Of a stretch of 64,000 bases of DNA, positions 26,425 through 35,069 are shown piece after piece (the stretch's first letter is position 1; each line of letters starts with the position of its first letter). A program made the position numbers and the translations under genes. Source of the stretch: Marixanthotalea marina (GTDB taxonomy: Bacteria > Bacteroidota > Bacteroidia > Flavobacteriales > Flavobacteriaceae); the NCBI GenBank assembly GCA_018883545.1, contig JAHLEH010000001.1, positions 248,001 through 312,000 of the forward strand, read 5' to 3'. Below the pieces are notes generated by a model. That model had not been told where the DNA came from, ran no database searches, and saw nothing but the letters and a program-made list of their open reading frames with translations.

Positions 26425-27120
26425 ATGATAACGACTTATAACATCTCAAAAAAGTATAATAACAATGTGGTTTTAAATATTGAATCGCTTGATATACCCA
26501 AAGGACAAAGTTTCGGACTGGTAGGCAATAACGGAGCGGGTAAAACCACTTATTTTAGTTTGCTTTTAGATTTAATACAGCCAACCACAGGTTATATAAA
26601 GAACAATAATATTCAAGTAAATGAAAGCGAAGCGTGGAAACCGTTTACTTCTGCTTTTATAGATGAAAGTTTTTTGATAGGTTACCTAACACCTGAAGAA
26701 TATTTTTATTTCATAGGAGAATTAAGAAACCAAAATAAGGCAGATGTCGATGCTTTGGTATCTCAATTTGAAGACTTTTTTCATGGTGAAATTTTAAACC
26801 AGAAAAAATATCTGCGCGATTTAAGCAAAGGTAACCAGAAAAAAGTGGGTATTGTAGCAGCTTTAATAGGCAATCCAGAAGTGGTGATTTTAGATGAGCC
26901 TTTTGCAAACCTAGATCCTACTACCCAAATCAGGCTTAAAGGCATTGTTAAAGACCTCGCAGAAAAACAAGGCGTTACCGTATTAATATCCAGTCACGAT
27001 TTATTGCATGTTACCGATGTTTGCGAACGTATAGTAGTGCTCGAAAAAGGTGAAATTGTAAAAGACTTGGTTACAAATGCAGCTACATTAAAGGAATTAG
27101 AAGCACATTTTTCAAATTAG
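26425..27120 (+). CDS. ABC transporter ATP-binding protein
   Basis: The 231-residue NBD has the Walker A GLVGNNGAGKTT, a signature LSKGNQKKVGI, the Walker B VVILDEPFANLDP and the H-loop ISSHD. Position 2 of the signature is K instead of the common G (LSKGN rather than LSGGQ), as in several ABC-2-type exporters. It pairs with the permease-like gene upstream. The substrate is unknown. Confidence 0.9.
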   Translation: MITTYNISKKYNNNVVLNIESLDIPKGQSFGLVGNNGAGKTTYFSLLLDLIQPTTGYIKNNNIQVNESEAWKPFTSAFIDESFLIGYLTPEEYFYFIGELRNQNKADVDALVSQFEDFFHGEILNQKKYLRDLSKGNQKKVGIVAALIGNPEVVILDEPFANLDPTTQIRLKGIVKDLAEKQGVTVLISSHDLLHVTDVCERIVVLEKGEIVKDLVTNAATLKELEAHFSN

Positions 27121-27237
27121 CGACTTGTCTAAAAGTCAAGTTATTTTACAAGTTAATCAAAAAAGATGTTTATTTTTACCCAGAAACATACTATAAACGT
27201 TGGTTTTTAGTTATGTATACAACTAACTACAAGGGTA

Positions 27238-29799
27238 TTGAAAACAGTTTTTAAAATAACAGCATTCTTTTTATTTCTGATTTTTTTCGTAACCAGTTGT
27301 TCCAGAAAAAAGGATAAATTCTTAAGCCGTAATTTTCATGCCATAACTGCAGAATACAACACACTTTTTAATGGCTACAATGCATTAGAAGAAGGCCGTG
27401 CCAACTTAAACGAAAGCTATTTTGATAATTATTGGGAAATTCTTCCCATAGAGCGCATGGAGGTATTTGAAGAAGTGGTGTTGCCTGGGCAATCGCAAAA
27501 CGAATCGTTTTCATATGCCGAGGAAAAAGCGGTAAAAGCCATCCAAAAACACAGTATGGATATTGATGGTAAGGAGAAAAACCCACAAATGGATGAGGCT
27601 TACCTTTTGCTTGGAAAAGCTAGGTATTTTGACCAAAGGTTTGTGCCTGCCCTTGAAGCGTTCAATTATATTCTTTACAAATACGCAGCAAGCGATAAAA
27701 TTAATCAGGCCAAAATCTGGAGAGAGAAAACCAATATCCGTTTAGATAATAATAAACTCGCTATTGAAAACCTAAAACGTTTATTGGAGCAAGAACAACT
27801 TGAAGGCCAAGATTTGGCAGATGCTACTTCCATGTTGGCCCAAGCCTATTTAAATATTAAGGTGGTAGATACCGCTATCACACAATTAAAAATAGCAGCC
27901 AACGCTACCAAAAGTAATGATGAAAGAGGCAGGTATCTTTTTATACAAGGCCAATTATATAACAGTTTAGGGTATAAAGACAGTGCCAATATTGCCTTTA
28001 ACAAAATTATTGAACTGAATAGAAAAACACCTAGAATCTATATGATAAGCGCCCATATAGAAAAGATTAAAAATTTTGATTACCAAAACGGCAATAAGGT
28101 AGAACTTTTAGAGCGCTTAACCGAATTGGAAGAAAATAGGGAGAATCGTCCTTACCTCGATAAAATATACCATCAAATAGCCGAATTTTATCGCAAAACA
28201 GGTTCTGAAGCCTTAGCAAAGAAGTATTATAACGAGTCGTTGCGTACTAATTCACAAGACAACATTTTAATGGCCAAAAACTATGAAACGCTTGGTAATA
28301 TGAATTTTGATAAATCCCTTTATCGTGATGCCGGCCAATATTTCGATAGTACCATGGGCAAATTGGTGTTGGATTCTAAGGAGTACAGAACCATTAAACG
28401 CAAAAGGGACAATCTAGAAGATGTTATATATTATGAAAATATAGCCCAAGTAAACGATAGTATTTTAAATCTGGTTAATTTGTCAGAGGCAGATAGGTTG
28501 GCTTATTTTGAATCGTTTGTTGAAAAGCTTAAAATGAAAGCCGAAGAAGAAAAGGAAAAATTGGAAATGCAAGAAAGGAGCCAAGGTTTGGCAACGGTTA
28601 ATAATAACATTGGCAATGTAACACCAACTAGAATAGGAGGAGCTCCTAATGCCCCAACATCCTTTTATTTTTACAATCCAACCACAGTGGCCTATGGAAA
28701 AAATGAATTTAAAAATATTTGGGGCAATCGCGCTTTGGAAGATAATTGGCGGTGGTCATCAAAAAATAATTCCAGTTCAGCAACTACAACAACTTCCAAT
28801 AACGATTTAGTGGCTTCGGCGTCTGACGAAGAGAAATTTGACCCTAATTTTTACCTGTCCAAAATCCCCTCCGAAGCGAAAGAAATAGACAGCATTTCCA
28901 AAGAACGTAATTATGCCTATTATCAGTTAGGTCTTATTTATAAAGAAAAGTTTAAGGAGTACGAACTGTCAAAAGGCAAATTTCAAAATCTTTTGGAAAG
29001 TAATCCGGAAGAGCGTTTGGTGTTGCCTGCAAAATATAATTTATATAAAATTTATGAATTATTGGGCGAGACAGATGAGGCTAATATTGCTAGAAATGAG
29101 ATTATTACCAATTATCCAGATTCACGTTACACAACCATTTTAACCAATCCAGAGCTAGCGTCGATTAGGGATGATAACAGTCCGGAAAGTTTGTATGAAG
29201 TGCTATATGAGCAATTTAATAATCAAGCATACCAGGAGGTAATTTCAAAATGTGATGAATACATCAATGTTTTTGAAGGAGATCCTGTAGTGCCAAAACT
29301 GGAGCTTTTAAAGGCAAGTGCTTCTGGTCGTTTAAATGGGTACGAGGCATACGCCAAAGCAATTAACTACATTGCAATTACATATGCCAACACAGAAGAA
29401 GGTAAACAAGCTCAAGATATCGAGACCAATCTTTTGCCAAGAATAGCAAGCAAAGAGTTTGTTGCAGATAATGGAGTCGATAATTATAAAGTGATTTTTA
29501 AGTTCGATAGTTCTAAAGCAGAGCAGATAGCAGCCTTTAAAAATACGTTAGACACCATATTGAAAAACATTAAATATTACAATCTTAACGCATCAACAGA
29601 TGTATATAGCCCCAATACAAGTTTGGTCATAGTTCATGGTTTAAATAATGAACAAGTGGCCAAAACATTCGACCAGTTATTAACCAAAGATGATAAAAAG
29701 AAAATAGTAGAGCCCTATTTTGCAATATCATCTACAAATTATCAAATCGTCCAAATACATAAGAACTTGGACAGTTTTTTAAGCAGTAATAATCATTAA
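27238..29799 (+). CDS. sprE: Gliding motility / type IX secretion lipoprotein (SprE/PorW family)
   Basis: The 853-residue protein has a lipoprotein signal ending FFVTSC (Cys21), followed by RKKDKFLSRNFHAITAEYNTLFNGYNALEEG, characteristic of SprE/PorW. TPR-like helical repeats fill most of the length (LLGKARYFDQRFVPALEAFNYIL, IYHQIAEFYRKTGSEALAKKYYNESL, YQLGLIYKEKFKEYELSKGKFQNLL). A Ser/Thr/Asn-rich break lies near residues 510-530. In Flavobacterium johnsoniae SprE is needed for T9SS and gliding. The start is TTG at 27238; no ATG in frame precedes the signal peptide. It lies 11 bp before the bactofilin gene. Confidence 0.88.
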   Translation: MKTVFKITAFFLFLIFFVTSCSRKKDKFLSRNFHAITAEYNTLFNGYNALEEGRANLNESYFDNYWEILPIERMEVFEEVVLPGQSQNESFSYAEEKAVKAIQKHSMDIDGKEKNPQMDEAYLLLGKARYFDQRFVPALEAFNYILYKYAASDKINQAKIWREKTNIRLDNNKLAIENLKRLLEQEQLEGQDLADATSMLAQAYLNIKVVDTAITQLKIAANATKSNDERGRYLFIQGQLYNSLGYKDSANIAFNKIIELNRKTPRIYMISAHIEKIKNFDYQNGNKVELLERLTELEENRENRPYLDKIYHQIAEFYRKTGSEALAKKYYNESLRTNSQDNILMAKNYETLGNMNFDKSLYRDAGQYFDSTMGKLVLDSKEYRTIKRKRDNLEDVIYYENIAQVNDSILNLVNLSEADRLAYFESFVEKLKMKAEEEKEKLEMQERSQGLATVNNNIGNVTPTRIGGAPNAPTSFYFYNPTTVAYGKNEFKNIWGNRALEDNWRWSSKNNSSSATTTTSNNDLVASASDEEKFDPNFYLSKIPSEAKEIDSISKERNYAYYQLGLIYKEKFKEYELSKGKFQNLLESNPEERLVLPAKYNLYKIYELLGETDEANIARNEIITNYPDSRYTTILTNPELASIRDDNSPESLYEVLYEQFNNQAYQEVISKCDEYINVFEGDPVVPKLELLKASASGRLNGYEAYAKAINYIAITYANTEEGKQAQDIETNLLPRIASKEFVADNGVDNYKVIFKFDSSKAEQIAAFKNTLDTILKNIKYYNLNASTDVYSPNTSLVIVHGLNNEQVAKTFDQLLTKDDKKKIVEPYFAISSTNYQIVQIHKNLDSFLSSNNH

Positions 29800-29810
29800 A
29801 AACTTATGTT

Positions 29811-30230
29811 ATGTTTTCTAACGACAAAAAAGAAAAGCAAATGGTAGAAAATTCATCGAGTCAAAACATCATAGCCCAAGGCACAAAAATTGTTGGCGAT
29901 TTTAATAGTGAAGGCGATTTTAGAATAGACGGAACTGTTGAAGGCAATATAAAAACTACAGGAAAAGTTGTAGTAGGTAAAGAAGGTTTTATTAAAGGCA
30001 CATTGCAAGGAACCGATGCTTATTTTGAAGGTAAGTTTTCTGGTAAGTTGGCACTTTCTGGCACATTAACCTTAAAATCGTCTGCAAATATAGATGGAGA
30101 GGTCGTAGCTGGTAAATTGGCCGTGGAGCCTGGTGCCAATTTTAACGTAACCTGTGTTATGAAGGGTACTGTAAAGGAAATGAATAAAGGTGAACAAAAA
30201 CAAAGACAAGAAGCCGGGAAAACAGCTTAA
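29811..30230 (+). CDS. Bactofilin
   Basis: The 139-residue protein has the DUF583 beta-helix core: GTKIVGDFNSEGDFRIDGTVEGNI, GKVVVGKEGFIKG, FSGKLALSGTLTLKSSANIDG and EVVAGKLAVEPGANF. Charged, disordered tails flank it. Bactofilins form nucleotide-independent filaments at the inner membrane and act in cell shape or polar positioning. It stands between sprE and the ATP synthase accessory genes and overlaps the next gene by 41 bp. Confidence 0.92.
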   Translation: MFSNDKKEKQMVENSSSQNIIAQGTKIVGDFNSEGDFRIDGTVEGNIKTTGKVVVGKEGFIKGTLQGTDAYFEGKFSGKLALSGTLTLKSSANIDGEVVAGKLAVEPGANFNVTCVMKGTVKEMNKGEQKQRQEAGKTA

Positions 30231-30420
30231 AAACGTAGCAATTCTAACAGGTATAGCGGCTCAAATGGGGGTTACTATTTACCTGTTTGTTGTTTTGGGC
30301 AAGTGGTTAGACAATAAATTTAACCAAGGCGACAAACTATTTATTATAATCTCAACTCTTTTGGGTGTTGCAGTTTCCCTCTATGTTGTACTTAAGCAGG
30401 TAAATCGTATTAACTATTAG
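30190..30420 (+). CDS. AtpZ/AtpI-like F0F1 ATPase accessory membrane protein
   Basis: A 76-residue protein with two membrane helices (ILTGIAAQMGVTIYLFVVLGKWLD and LFIIISTLLGVAVSLYVVLKQV). The G-x-x-x-Q/D and GxWLD pattern matches the small AtpZ family encoded ahead of F-ATPase operons. It may help rotor assembly or Mg2+ handling. The start is a GTG inside the bactofilin gene, and the 41-bp overlap makes translational coupling likely. Confidence 0.8.
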   Translation: MNKNKDKKPGKQLKNVAILTGIAAQMGVTIYLFVVLGKWLDNKFNQGDKLFIIISTLLGVAVSLYVVLKQVNRINY

Positions 30421-30421
30421 G

Positions 30422-30808
30422 ATGTCAAATCCTTTTTATAAATTTTCCGTCTCGACAATAGTTGTTTTTAGCATTCTTTTTTTATGTCATATTAGCGTGC
30501 TATTTGCTGTGGGGCACTCCATATTTGAAGATAGGTTATTGCTATCTTATATAGTTAACTATGTTTTAATTGTTCTTGTTTTTGGGTTATTATATCTGCT
30601 AAGAAAAAAATACAAAGATCAGCTAGGGTATTTGTTTTTAATAGGCAGTTTGCTGAAATTTTCAGTTTTTTTCGTTCTATTCCAACCACATTACAAGGCC
30701 GATGGCATCATAACTACTTTTGAATTTACAGCATTTTTTATACCCTATGTAATTGGCTTATTTACAGAAACTTTGTATCTCGCAAAGTGGTTCAATAAGC
30801 TTACCTAA
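30422..30808 (+). CDS. Small membrane protein at the AtpI position (possibly DUF6168)
   Basis: A 128-residue protein with four hydrophobic segments. It occupies the place of atpI, one base after the AtpZ-like gene and before atpB. It has RKKYKDQLGYLFLIGSLLKFSVFFVLF and a C-terminal LFTETLYLAKWFNKL. I recall a flavobacterial family (DUF6168) at this position, but I am not certain of the number. A chaperone role for c-ring assembly is inferred from position only. Confidence 0.65.
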   Translation: MSNPFYKFSVSTIVVFSILFLCHISVLFAVGHSIFEDRLLLSYIVNYVLIVLVFGLLYLLRKKYKDQLGYLFLIGSLLKFSVFFVLFQPHYKADGIITTFEFTAFFIPYVIGLFTETLYLAKWFNKLT

Positions 30809-30860
30809 TGCATGTTTTTTTACTTGGTTTATTATCTAAGTAAATAAAATAAAAAATTGT

Positions 30861-30890
30861 TTTTGTTTTTGATTTAAAAACCTACCTTTG
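30861..30890 (+). promoter_or_regulatory. Promoter of the ATP synthase structural genes
   Basis: TTTTG at 30861-30865 and TACCTTTG at 30883-30890 form a -33/-7 pair with 17 bp between them, 34 bp before the atpB start. This gives the structural genes a promoter separate from the upstream accessory genes. Confidence 0.6.
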
Positions 30891-30924
30891 CGGCAATTTT
30901 TAAGCCACTATTATAAAGAGTGAT

Positions 30925-32010
30925 ATGCGACTAAAAATAGCTTTAAAGACATTAACGTTATTACTGTTTTTTACAAACTTTATTTCTTTTGCACAAGAAC
31001 ACCACGCAGAAGGTGAAAACACAACCGATAAAAGAACGGAGATAAAGGAATATATACAACATCACCTTCAGGATTCTTATGATTTCGGCCTTTTTTCCTA
31101 TGAAACAGAGGCAGGTGAGCAAAAACACGTTGGATTCCCATTGCCAGTAATCCTTTGGGACAGTGGTTTAAAGGTGTTTTCTTCTTCTAAATTTCATCAT
31201 GGCGAAGAAGTGGCTGAGGTAGATGGTAACTTTTATAAAGTTCATCATGGTAAAATCTACAAAGTAGACGGTCCGGAAGGAGAAATAGTTTTGGATGAGG
31301 AGCACCACGCGGCTAATGATAAACCGTTGGATTTTTCTATTACCAAAAATGTTTTTACGGTTATAATAGTTGGGTTGTTGATTTTGCTTTTGTTTAGTTC
31401 TATGGCTAAATCTTATAAAAAAAGCAGTATGCCAACAGGTGCAGGGAGATTTTTAGAGCCTATAGTTTTATATGTTCGCGATGAGATAGCGATACCAAAT
31501 ATTGGCAAAAAACACTACAAAAGATATATGAGTTATCTTTTAACTATTTTCTTTTTTATTTGGATAATTAACCTTTTGGGGTTAACACCACTAGGAGTTA
31601 ATGTTACCAATAATATTGCGGTAACTTTTGCTTTAGCATTGTTAACCTACTTAATAACAACATTTACAGCTAACAAAAACTATTGGGGGCATATTTTCTG
31701 GATGCCAGGTGTGCCTTGGCCGATGAAAATAATTCTTGCGCCCATAGAGCTTTTAGGAACTTTTATTAAGCCATTCTCATTATTAATCCGTTTGTATGCT
31801 AATATAACAGCAGGACATATAGTATTAATGAGCATTATTGGGCTGATGTTTATTTTCAAGAATTGGATAGGAAGTTCGTTATCTTTTGGATTGGCGTTCG
31901 TGCTATCTCTGTTAGAATTGCTAGTAGCTGCGTTACAAGCATATATTTTTACGATGCTTTCGGCATTGTATTTTGGATCGGCGGTTGAGGAACATCACGA
32001 CGATCATTAA
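30925..32010 (+). CDS. atpB: F0F1 ATP synthase subunit a
   Basis: The 361-residue protein has a signal-peptide-like N-terminus (LLLFFTNFISFAQ), then a histidine-rich extracytoplasmic region of about 110 residues. A five-helix core follows with MSYLLTIFFFIWIINLLGL and SLLIRLYANITAGHIVLM, where Arg289 is the essential stator arginine. The tail is again His-rich (EEHHDDH). Subunit a forms the proton half-channels against the c-ring. The N-terminal extension makes it longer than the E. coli protein (271 residues), as often seen in Bacteroidota. Confidence 0.95.
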   Translation: MRLKIALKTLTLLLFFTNFISFAQEHHAEGENTTDKRTEIKEYIQHHLQDSYDFGLFSYETEAGEQKHVGFPLPVILWDSGLKVFSSSKFHHGEEVAEVDGNFYKVHHGKIYKVDGPEGEIVLDEEHHAANDKPLDFSITKNVFTVIIVGLLILLLFSSMAKSYKKSSMPTGAGRFLEPIVLYVRDEIAIPNIGKKHYKRYMSYLLTIFFFIWIINLLGLTPLGVNVTNNIAVTFALALLTYLITTFTANKNYWGHIFWMPGVPWPMKIILAPIELLGTFIKPFSLLIRLYANITAGHIVLMSIIGLMFIFKNWIGSSLSFGLAFVLSLLELLVAALQAYIFTMLSALYFGSAVEEHHDDH

Positions 32011-32044
32011 TAAGTTGAGTGTTTAATTTTTTAATATATAAATC

Positions 32045-32236
32045 ATGGAAATCCCAGAAATCGTAGGAGCTGGTTTAATTGTTATCGGTGCTGGTTTAGG
32101 TATCGGTAGAATTGGTGGTCAAGCAATGGAAGCTATTGCACGTCAACCAGAAGCTTCAGGAAAAATCCAAACAGCTATGCTTATTGCAGCTGCACTTATT
32201 GAAGGTATTGGATTTGCTGCTCTTTTCGCAGCTTAA
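32045..32236 (+). CDS. atpE: F0F1 ATP synthase subunit c
   Basis: The 63-residue hairpin protein has GAGLIVIGAGLGIGRIGGQAM, the polar loop ARQPEA and a second helix with the ion-binding Glu53 in ALIEGIGFAAL. The residue after Glu53 is Gly rather than the Ser/Thr found in Na+-type c subunits, so a proton-driven ring is expected. A hairpin follows the gene. Confidence 0.95.
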   Translation: MEIPEIVGAGLIVIGAGLGIGRIGGQAMEAIARQPEASGKIQTAMLIAAALIEGIGFAALFAA

Positions 32237-32242
32237 AAAATT

Positions 32243-32279
32243 AATGAACAGCTGTAACGGTTGGTTGCAGCTGTTCATT
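32243..32279 (+). terminator. Intercistronic hairpin after atpE (partial terminator or RNA stabiliser)
   Basis: Arms 32243-32254 and 32268-32279 pair over 12 bp and can extend four more pairs inward to a five-base loop. Only four T residues lie at the 3' end (32278-32281), so full termination is unlikely. The position between atpE and atpF suits attenuation or protection of an atpE mRNA that must be over-translated for the multi-copy c-ring. Confidence 0.6.
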
Positions 32280-32319
32280 TTAAACTAAAGCAATTTAAGA
32301 TTATTGTAATATATTATAT

Positions 32320-32820
32320 ATGGAAAAGTTAATTGAAGATTTTTCGCTAGGTTTATTCGTTTGGCAATTGGTTTTGTTTGTTGGACTAGTACTTTTGTTA
32401 AGAAAGTTTGCATGGAAACCAATACTTGGTGCAGTTGAAAAAAGAGAAGAAAGTATTCAAGGTGCTTTAGATTCTGCCGAACAGGCTAAAAAAGAAATGG
32501 AAAACCTTCAGGCGGATAACCAAAGGTTATTGCATGAGGCTAAAATGGAAAGAGAAGCAATGCTTAAAGATGCTAGAGATCTTAAGAACAAGATGATAGA
32601 AGATGCTAAAGGTGAAGCTCAAGATCAAGCAAATAAAATAATAGAGCAGGCGCAAGCAACTATTGAAAGCGAGAAAAAAGCTGCTATTTCAGAATTAAAA
32701 GCCCAAGTAGCTGGTTTATCTATAGAAATTGCAGAGAAAGTAGTGCGTGAGGAATTATCTAACAAAGACAAGCAAGAAAAATTGGTTGACACGATGTTAG
32801 GTGAAGCTAAATTAAACTAA
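32320..32820 (+). CDS. atpF: F0F1 ATP synthase subunit b
   Basis: The 166-residue protein has one N-terminal membrane helix (FVWQLVLFVGLVLLL), then RKFAWKPILGAVEKREESIQGALDSAEQAKKE and a long charged coiled coil up to the C-terminus, the standard b-subunit layout. It dimerises as the peripheral stalk joining subunit a to delta and alpha. It lies 10 bp before atpH. Confidence 0.95.
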   Translation: MEKLIEDFSLGLFVWQLVLFVGLVLLLRKFAWKPILGAVEKREESIQGALDSAEQAKKEMENLQADNQRLLHEAKMEREAMLKDARDLKNKMIEDAKGEAQDQANKIIEQAQATIESEKKAAISELKAQVAGLSIEIAEKVVREELSNKDKQEKLVDTMLGEAKLN

Positions 32821-32829
32821 TTGTAAATT

Positions 32830-33366
32830 ATGGCGGGAGCAAGAGCAGCAATACGTTACGCAAAAGCAACATTAAGTTTGGCCTCAGAATTAAATTCATC
32901 TGAGAGAATAAATGACGATATGAAACTTATTGTCAATACCGTTTCAGATAGCAAAGATTTAAGCAATATGCTTAAAAGCCCTATAATAAATGCATCAATG
33001 AAAAAGGCTGTATTGTTGGAAGCTTTTAAAGATACTAACAAAACAACTTTAGATTTAATAAACGTATTGGTAAGTAACAATAGAATTGATATTCTAGAAG
33101 ACGTTGCTAAAAAATACACACAGTTATTTGACGAATCAAAAGGTGTTGAGCTAGCTACTGTAACAACCGCAGTTGCTTTAACTGCTGATTTAAAAAAGAA
33201 AGTACTTGCTAAAGCAAAAGAATTAACGGGTAAAGATATAGAAGTTGAGAATATAGTGGATGAAAGCATTATAGGAGGCTTCATTTTGCGTGTTGGCGAT
33301 GTGCAGTATAATGCAAGTATCTCAAATCAGTTAAATAAATTAAAAAGGGAATTTTCAATAAATTAA
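32830..33366 (+). CDS. atpH: F0F1 ATP synthase subunit delta
   Basis: The 178-residue protein has the N-terminal RAAIRYAKATLSLASE motif and the C-terminal ESIIGGFILRVGDVQYNASISNQLNKLKREF block diagnostic of the OSCP/delta family. It caps the F1 head and binds the b dimer. The start is ATG, 9 bp after atpF. Confidence 0.95.
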   Translation: MAGARAAIRYAKATLSLASELNSSERINDDMKLIVNTVSDSKDLSNMLKSPIINASMKKAVLLEAFKDTNKTTLDLINVLVSNNRIDILEDVAKKYTQLFDESKGVELATVTTAVALTADLKKKVLAKAKELTGKDIEVENIVDESIIGGFILRVGDVQYNASISNQLNKLKREFSIN

Positions 33367-33393
33367 GGTATTTATACATAAATAAATAATAAG

Positions 33394-34974
33394 ATGGCAG
33401 AAGTAAAACCAGCTGAAATATCAGCAATCTTAAAGAAACAACTTTCAGGATTTGAAGCAAGTGCTTCTTTGGACGAAATAGGAACCGTGTTAACTGTAGG
33501 TGACGGTATTGTACGTGCTTACGGATTGGCAAACGCTCAATATGGCGAGTTGGTTGAATTTGAAGGAGGCCTTGAAGGTATTGTACTTAACCTTGAAGAA
33601 GACAATGTTGGTATTGTATTACTAGGTGGGTCAACAGGTGTAAAAGAAGGTTCTACTGTTAAACGTACTTCTCGTATTGCATCTATTAAAGTTGGAGAAG
33701 GCATTGTAGGACGTGTTGTTGATACCTTAGGAAATCCTATTGATGGTAAAGGTGCCATTTCTGGTGATACTTACGATATGCCATTAGAGCGTAAAGCGCC
33801 TGGTGTTATTTTCCGTGAGCCAGTAACAGAACCACTACAAACAGGTATTAAATCTATTGATGCGATGATTCCTGTAGGTCGTGGACAACGTGAGTTGGTT
33901 ATTGGCGACCGTCAAACTGGTAAAACAACCGTTTGTATCGATACCATCTTAAATCAAAAAGAATTTTACGATGCAGGAAACCCAGTATACTGTATCTATG
34001 TTGCTGTAGGCCAAAAAGCCTCTACAGTTGCAAATATTGCTAAAACATTAGAAGATAAAGGCGCGCTTGCTTATACTACTATCGTTGCTGCAAATGCATC
34101 AGATCCTGCACCAATGCAAGTATATGCGCCTATGGCAGGTGCTGCTATTGGTGAGTATTTTAGAGATACTGGCCGTCCAGCATTAATTATTTATGACGAT
34201 TTATCAAAACAAGCGGTAGCATACCGTGAGGTATCATTATTGTTACGTCGCCCACCAGGACGTGAAGCGTATCCTGGAGACGTTTTCTACTTACACTCGC
34301 GTTTATTGGAGCGTTCTGCTAAAGTGATTAATGACGATGCTATTGCTAAAAACATGAACGATTTGCCAGAATCCTTAAAACCAATCGTAAAAGGAGGCGG
34401 GTCGTTAACAGCGTTGCCAATTATTGAAACACAAGCAGGAGACGTTTCTGCATATATTCCAACAAACGTAATTTCTATTACAGACGGACAGATATTCTTG
34501 GAATCTGATTTATTCAACTCAGGTGTACGTCCAGCGATTAACGTAGGTATTTCGGTATCGCGTGTGGGGGGTAATGCTCAGATTAAATCTATGAAAAAAG
34601 TAGCTGGTACTTTAAAATTAGACCAAGCACAATTCCGTGAATTGGAAGCCTTTGCTAAGTTTGGTTCCGATTTAGATGCTGCTACATTAAACGTGATTGA
34701 AAAAGGTAAACGTAATGTAGAAATCTTAAAACAAGCACAAAACGATCCGTTTACTGTAGAAGATCAAATTGCGATTATCTATGCAGGTTCTAAAAACTTA
34801 TTAAGAAATGTTCCTGTAGAGAAAGTAAAAGAGTTTGAAAGAGATTATCTAGAGTTTTTAAGAGCTAAACATAGCGATGTATTGGCAACCTTAAAATCAG
34901 GTAAATTAACTGATGAAGTAACAGATACTTTGGCTGCTGTGGCTAAAGATTTATCAGGAAAATATAAAGCGTAA
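33394..34974 (+). CDS. atpA: F0F1 ATP synthase subunit alpha
   Basis: The 526-residue protein has the P-loop GDRQTGKT at residues 171-178, [65 protein letters not shown] and the C-terminal helical domain. It forms the non-catalytic nucleotide sites of F1. The next gene is atpG, separated by about 95 bp of inverted repeats. The beta and epsilon genes are not in this window. Confidence 0.97.
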   Translation: MAEVKPAEISAILKKQLSGFEASASLDEIGTVLTVGDGIVRAYGLANAQYGELVEFEGGLEGIVLNLEEDNVGIVLLGGSTGVKEGSTVKRTSRIASIKVGEGIVGRVVDTLGNPIDGKGAISGDTYDMPLERKAPGVIFREPVTEPLQTGIKSIDAMIPVGRGQRELVIGDRQTGKTTVCIDTILNQKEFYDAGNPVYCIYVAVGQKASTVANIAKTLEDKGALAYTTIVAANASDPAPMQVYAPMAGAAIGEYFRDTGRPALIIYDDLSKQAVAYREVSLLLRRPPGREAYPGDVFYLHSRLLERSAKVINDDAIAKNMNDLPESLKPIVKGGGSLTALPIIETQAGDVSAYIPTNVISITDGQIFLESDLFNSGVRPAINVGISVSRVGGNAQIKSMKKVAGTLKLDQAQFRELEAFAKFGSDLDAATLNVIEKGKRNVEILKQAQNDPFTVEDQIAIIYAGSKNLLRNVPVEKVKEFERDYLEFLRAKHSDVLATLKSGKLTDEVTDTLAAVAKDLSGKYKA

Positions 34975-34980
34975 GCCCCT

Positions 34981-35054
34981 CTTAATCTCCCCAAAGGGGA
35001 GAAATTAAGAATGAAATTTTAATTTTAACTAAAAACCCCTCTCCTTTGGAGAGG
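34981..35054. repeat. Pair of C/G-rich palindromes between atpA and atpG
   Basis: TCTCCCC-AAA-GGGGAGA lies at 34986-35002, and CCTCTCC-TTT-GGAGAGG at 35038-35054. The first is extended by CTTAAT and ATTAAG flanks. Both carry the CCCCTCT motif and look like copies of one dispersed element. They could form hairpins in the operon mRNA between the alpha and gamma cistrons. The atpG start follows 15 bp later. Confidence 0.7.
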
Positions 35055-35069
35055 TTAGGAGAGGAAAAA

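Noticed and set aside
27121..27160. Terminator after the ABC ATPase gene
   Set aside because: The pairing (ACTTG with CAAGT) is only about five base pairs and is not followed by a proper T tract.
32856..33284. A 142-codon minus-strand frame across atpH
   Set aside because: It lies wholly opposite a clear delta-subunit gene and encodes a Ser/Ala-rich sequence without any motif.
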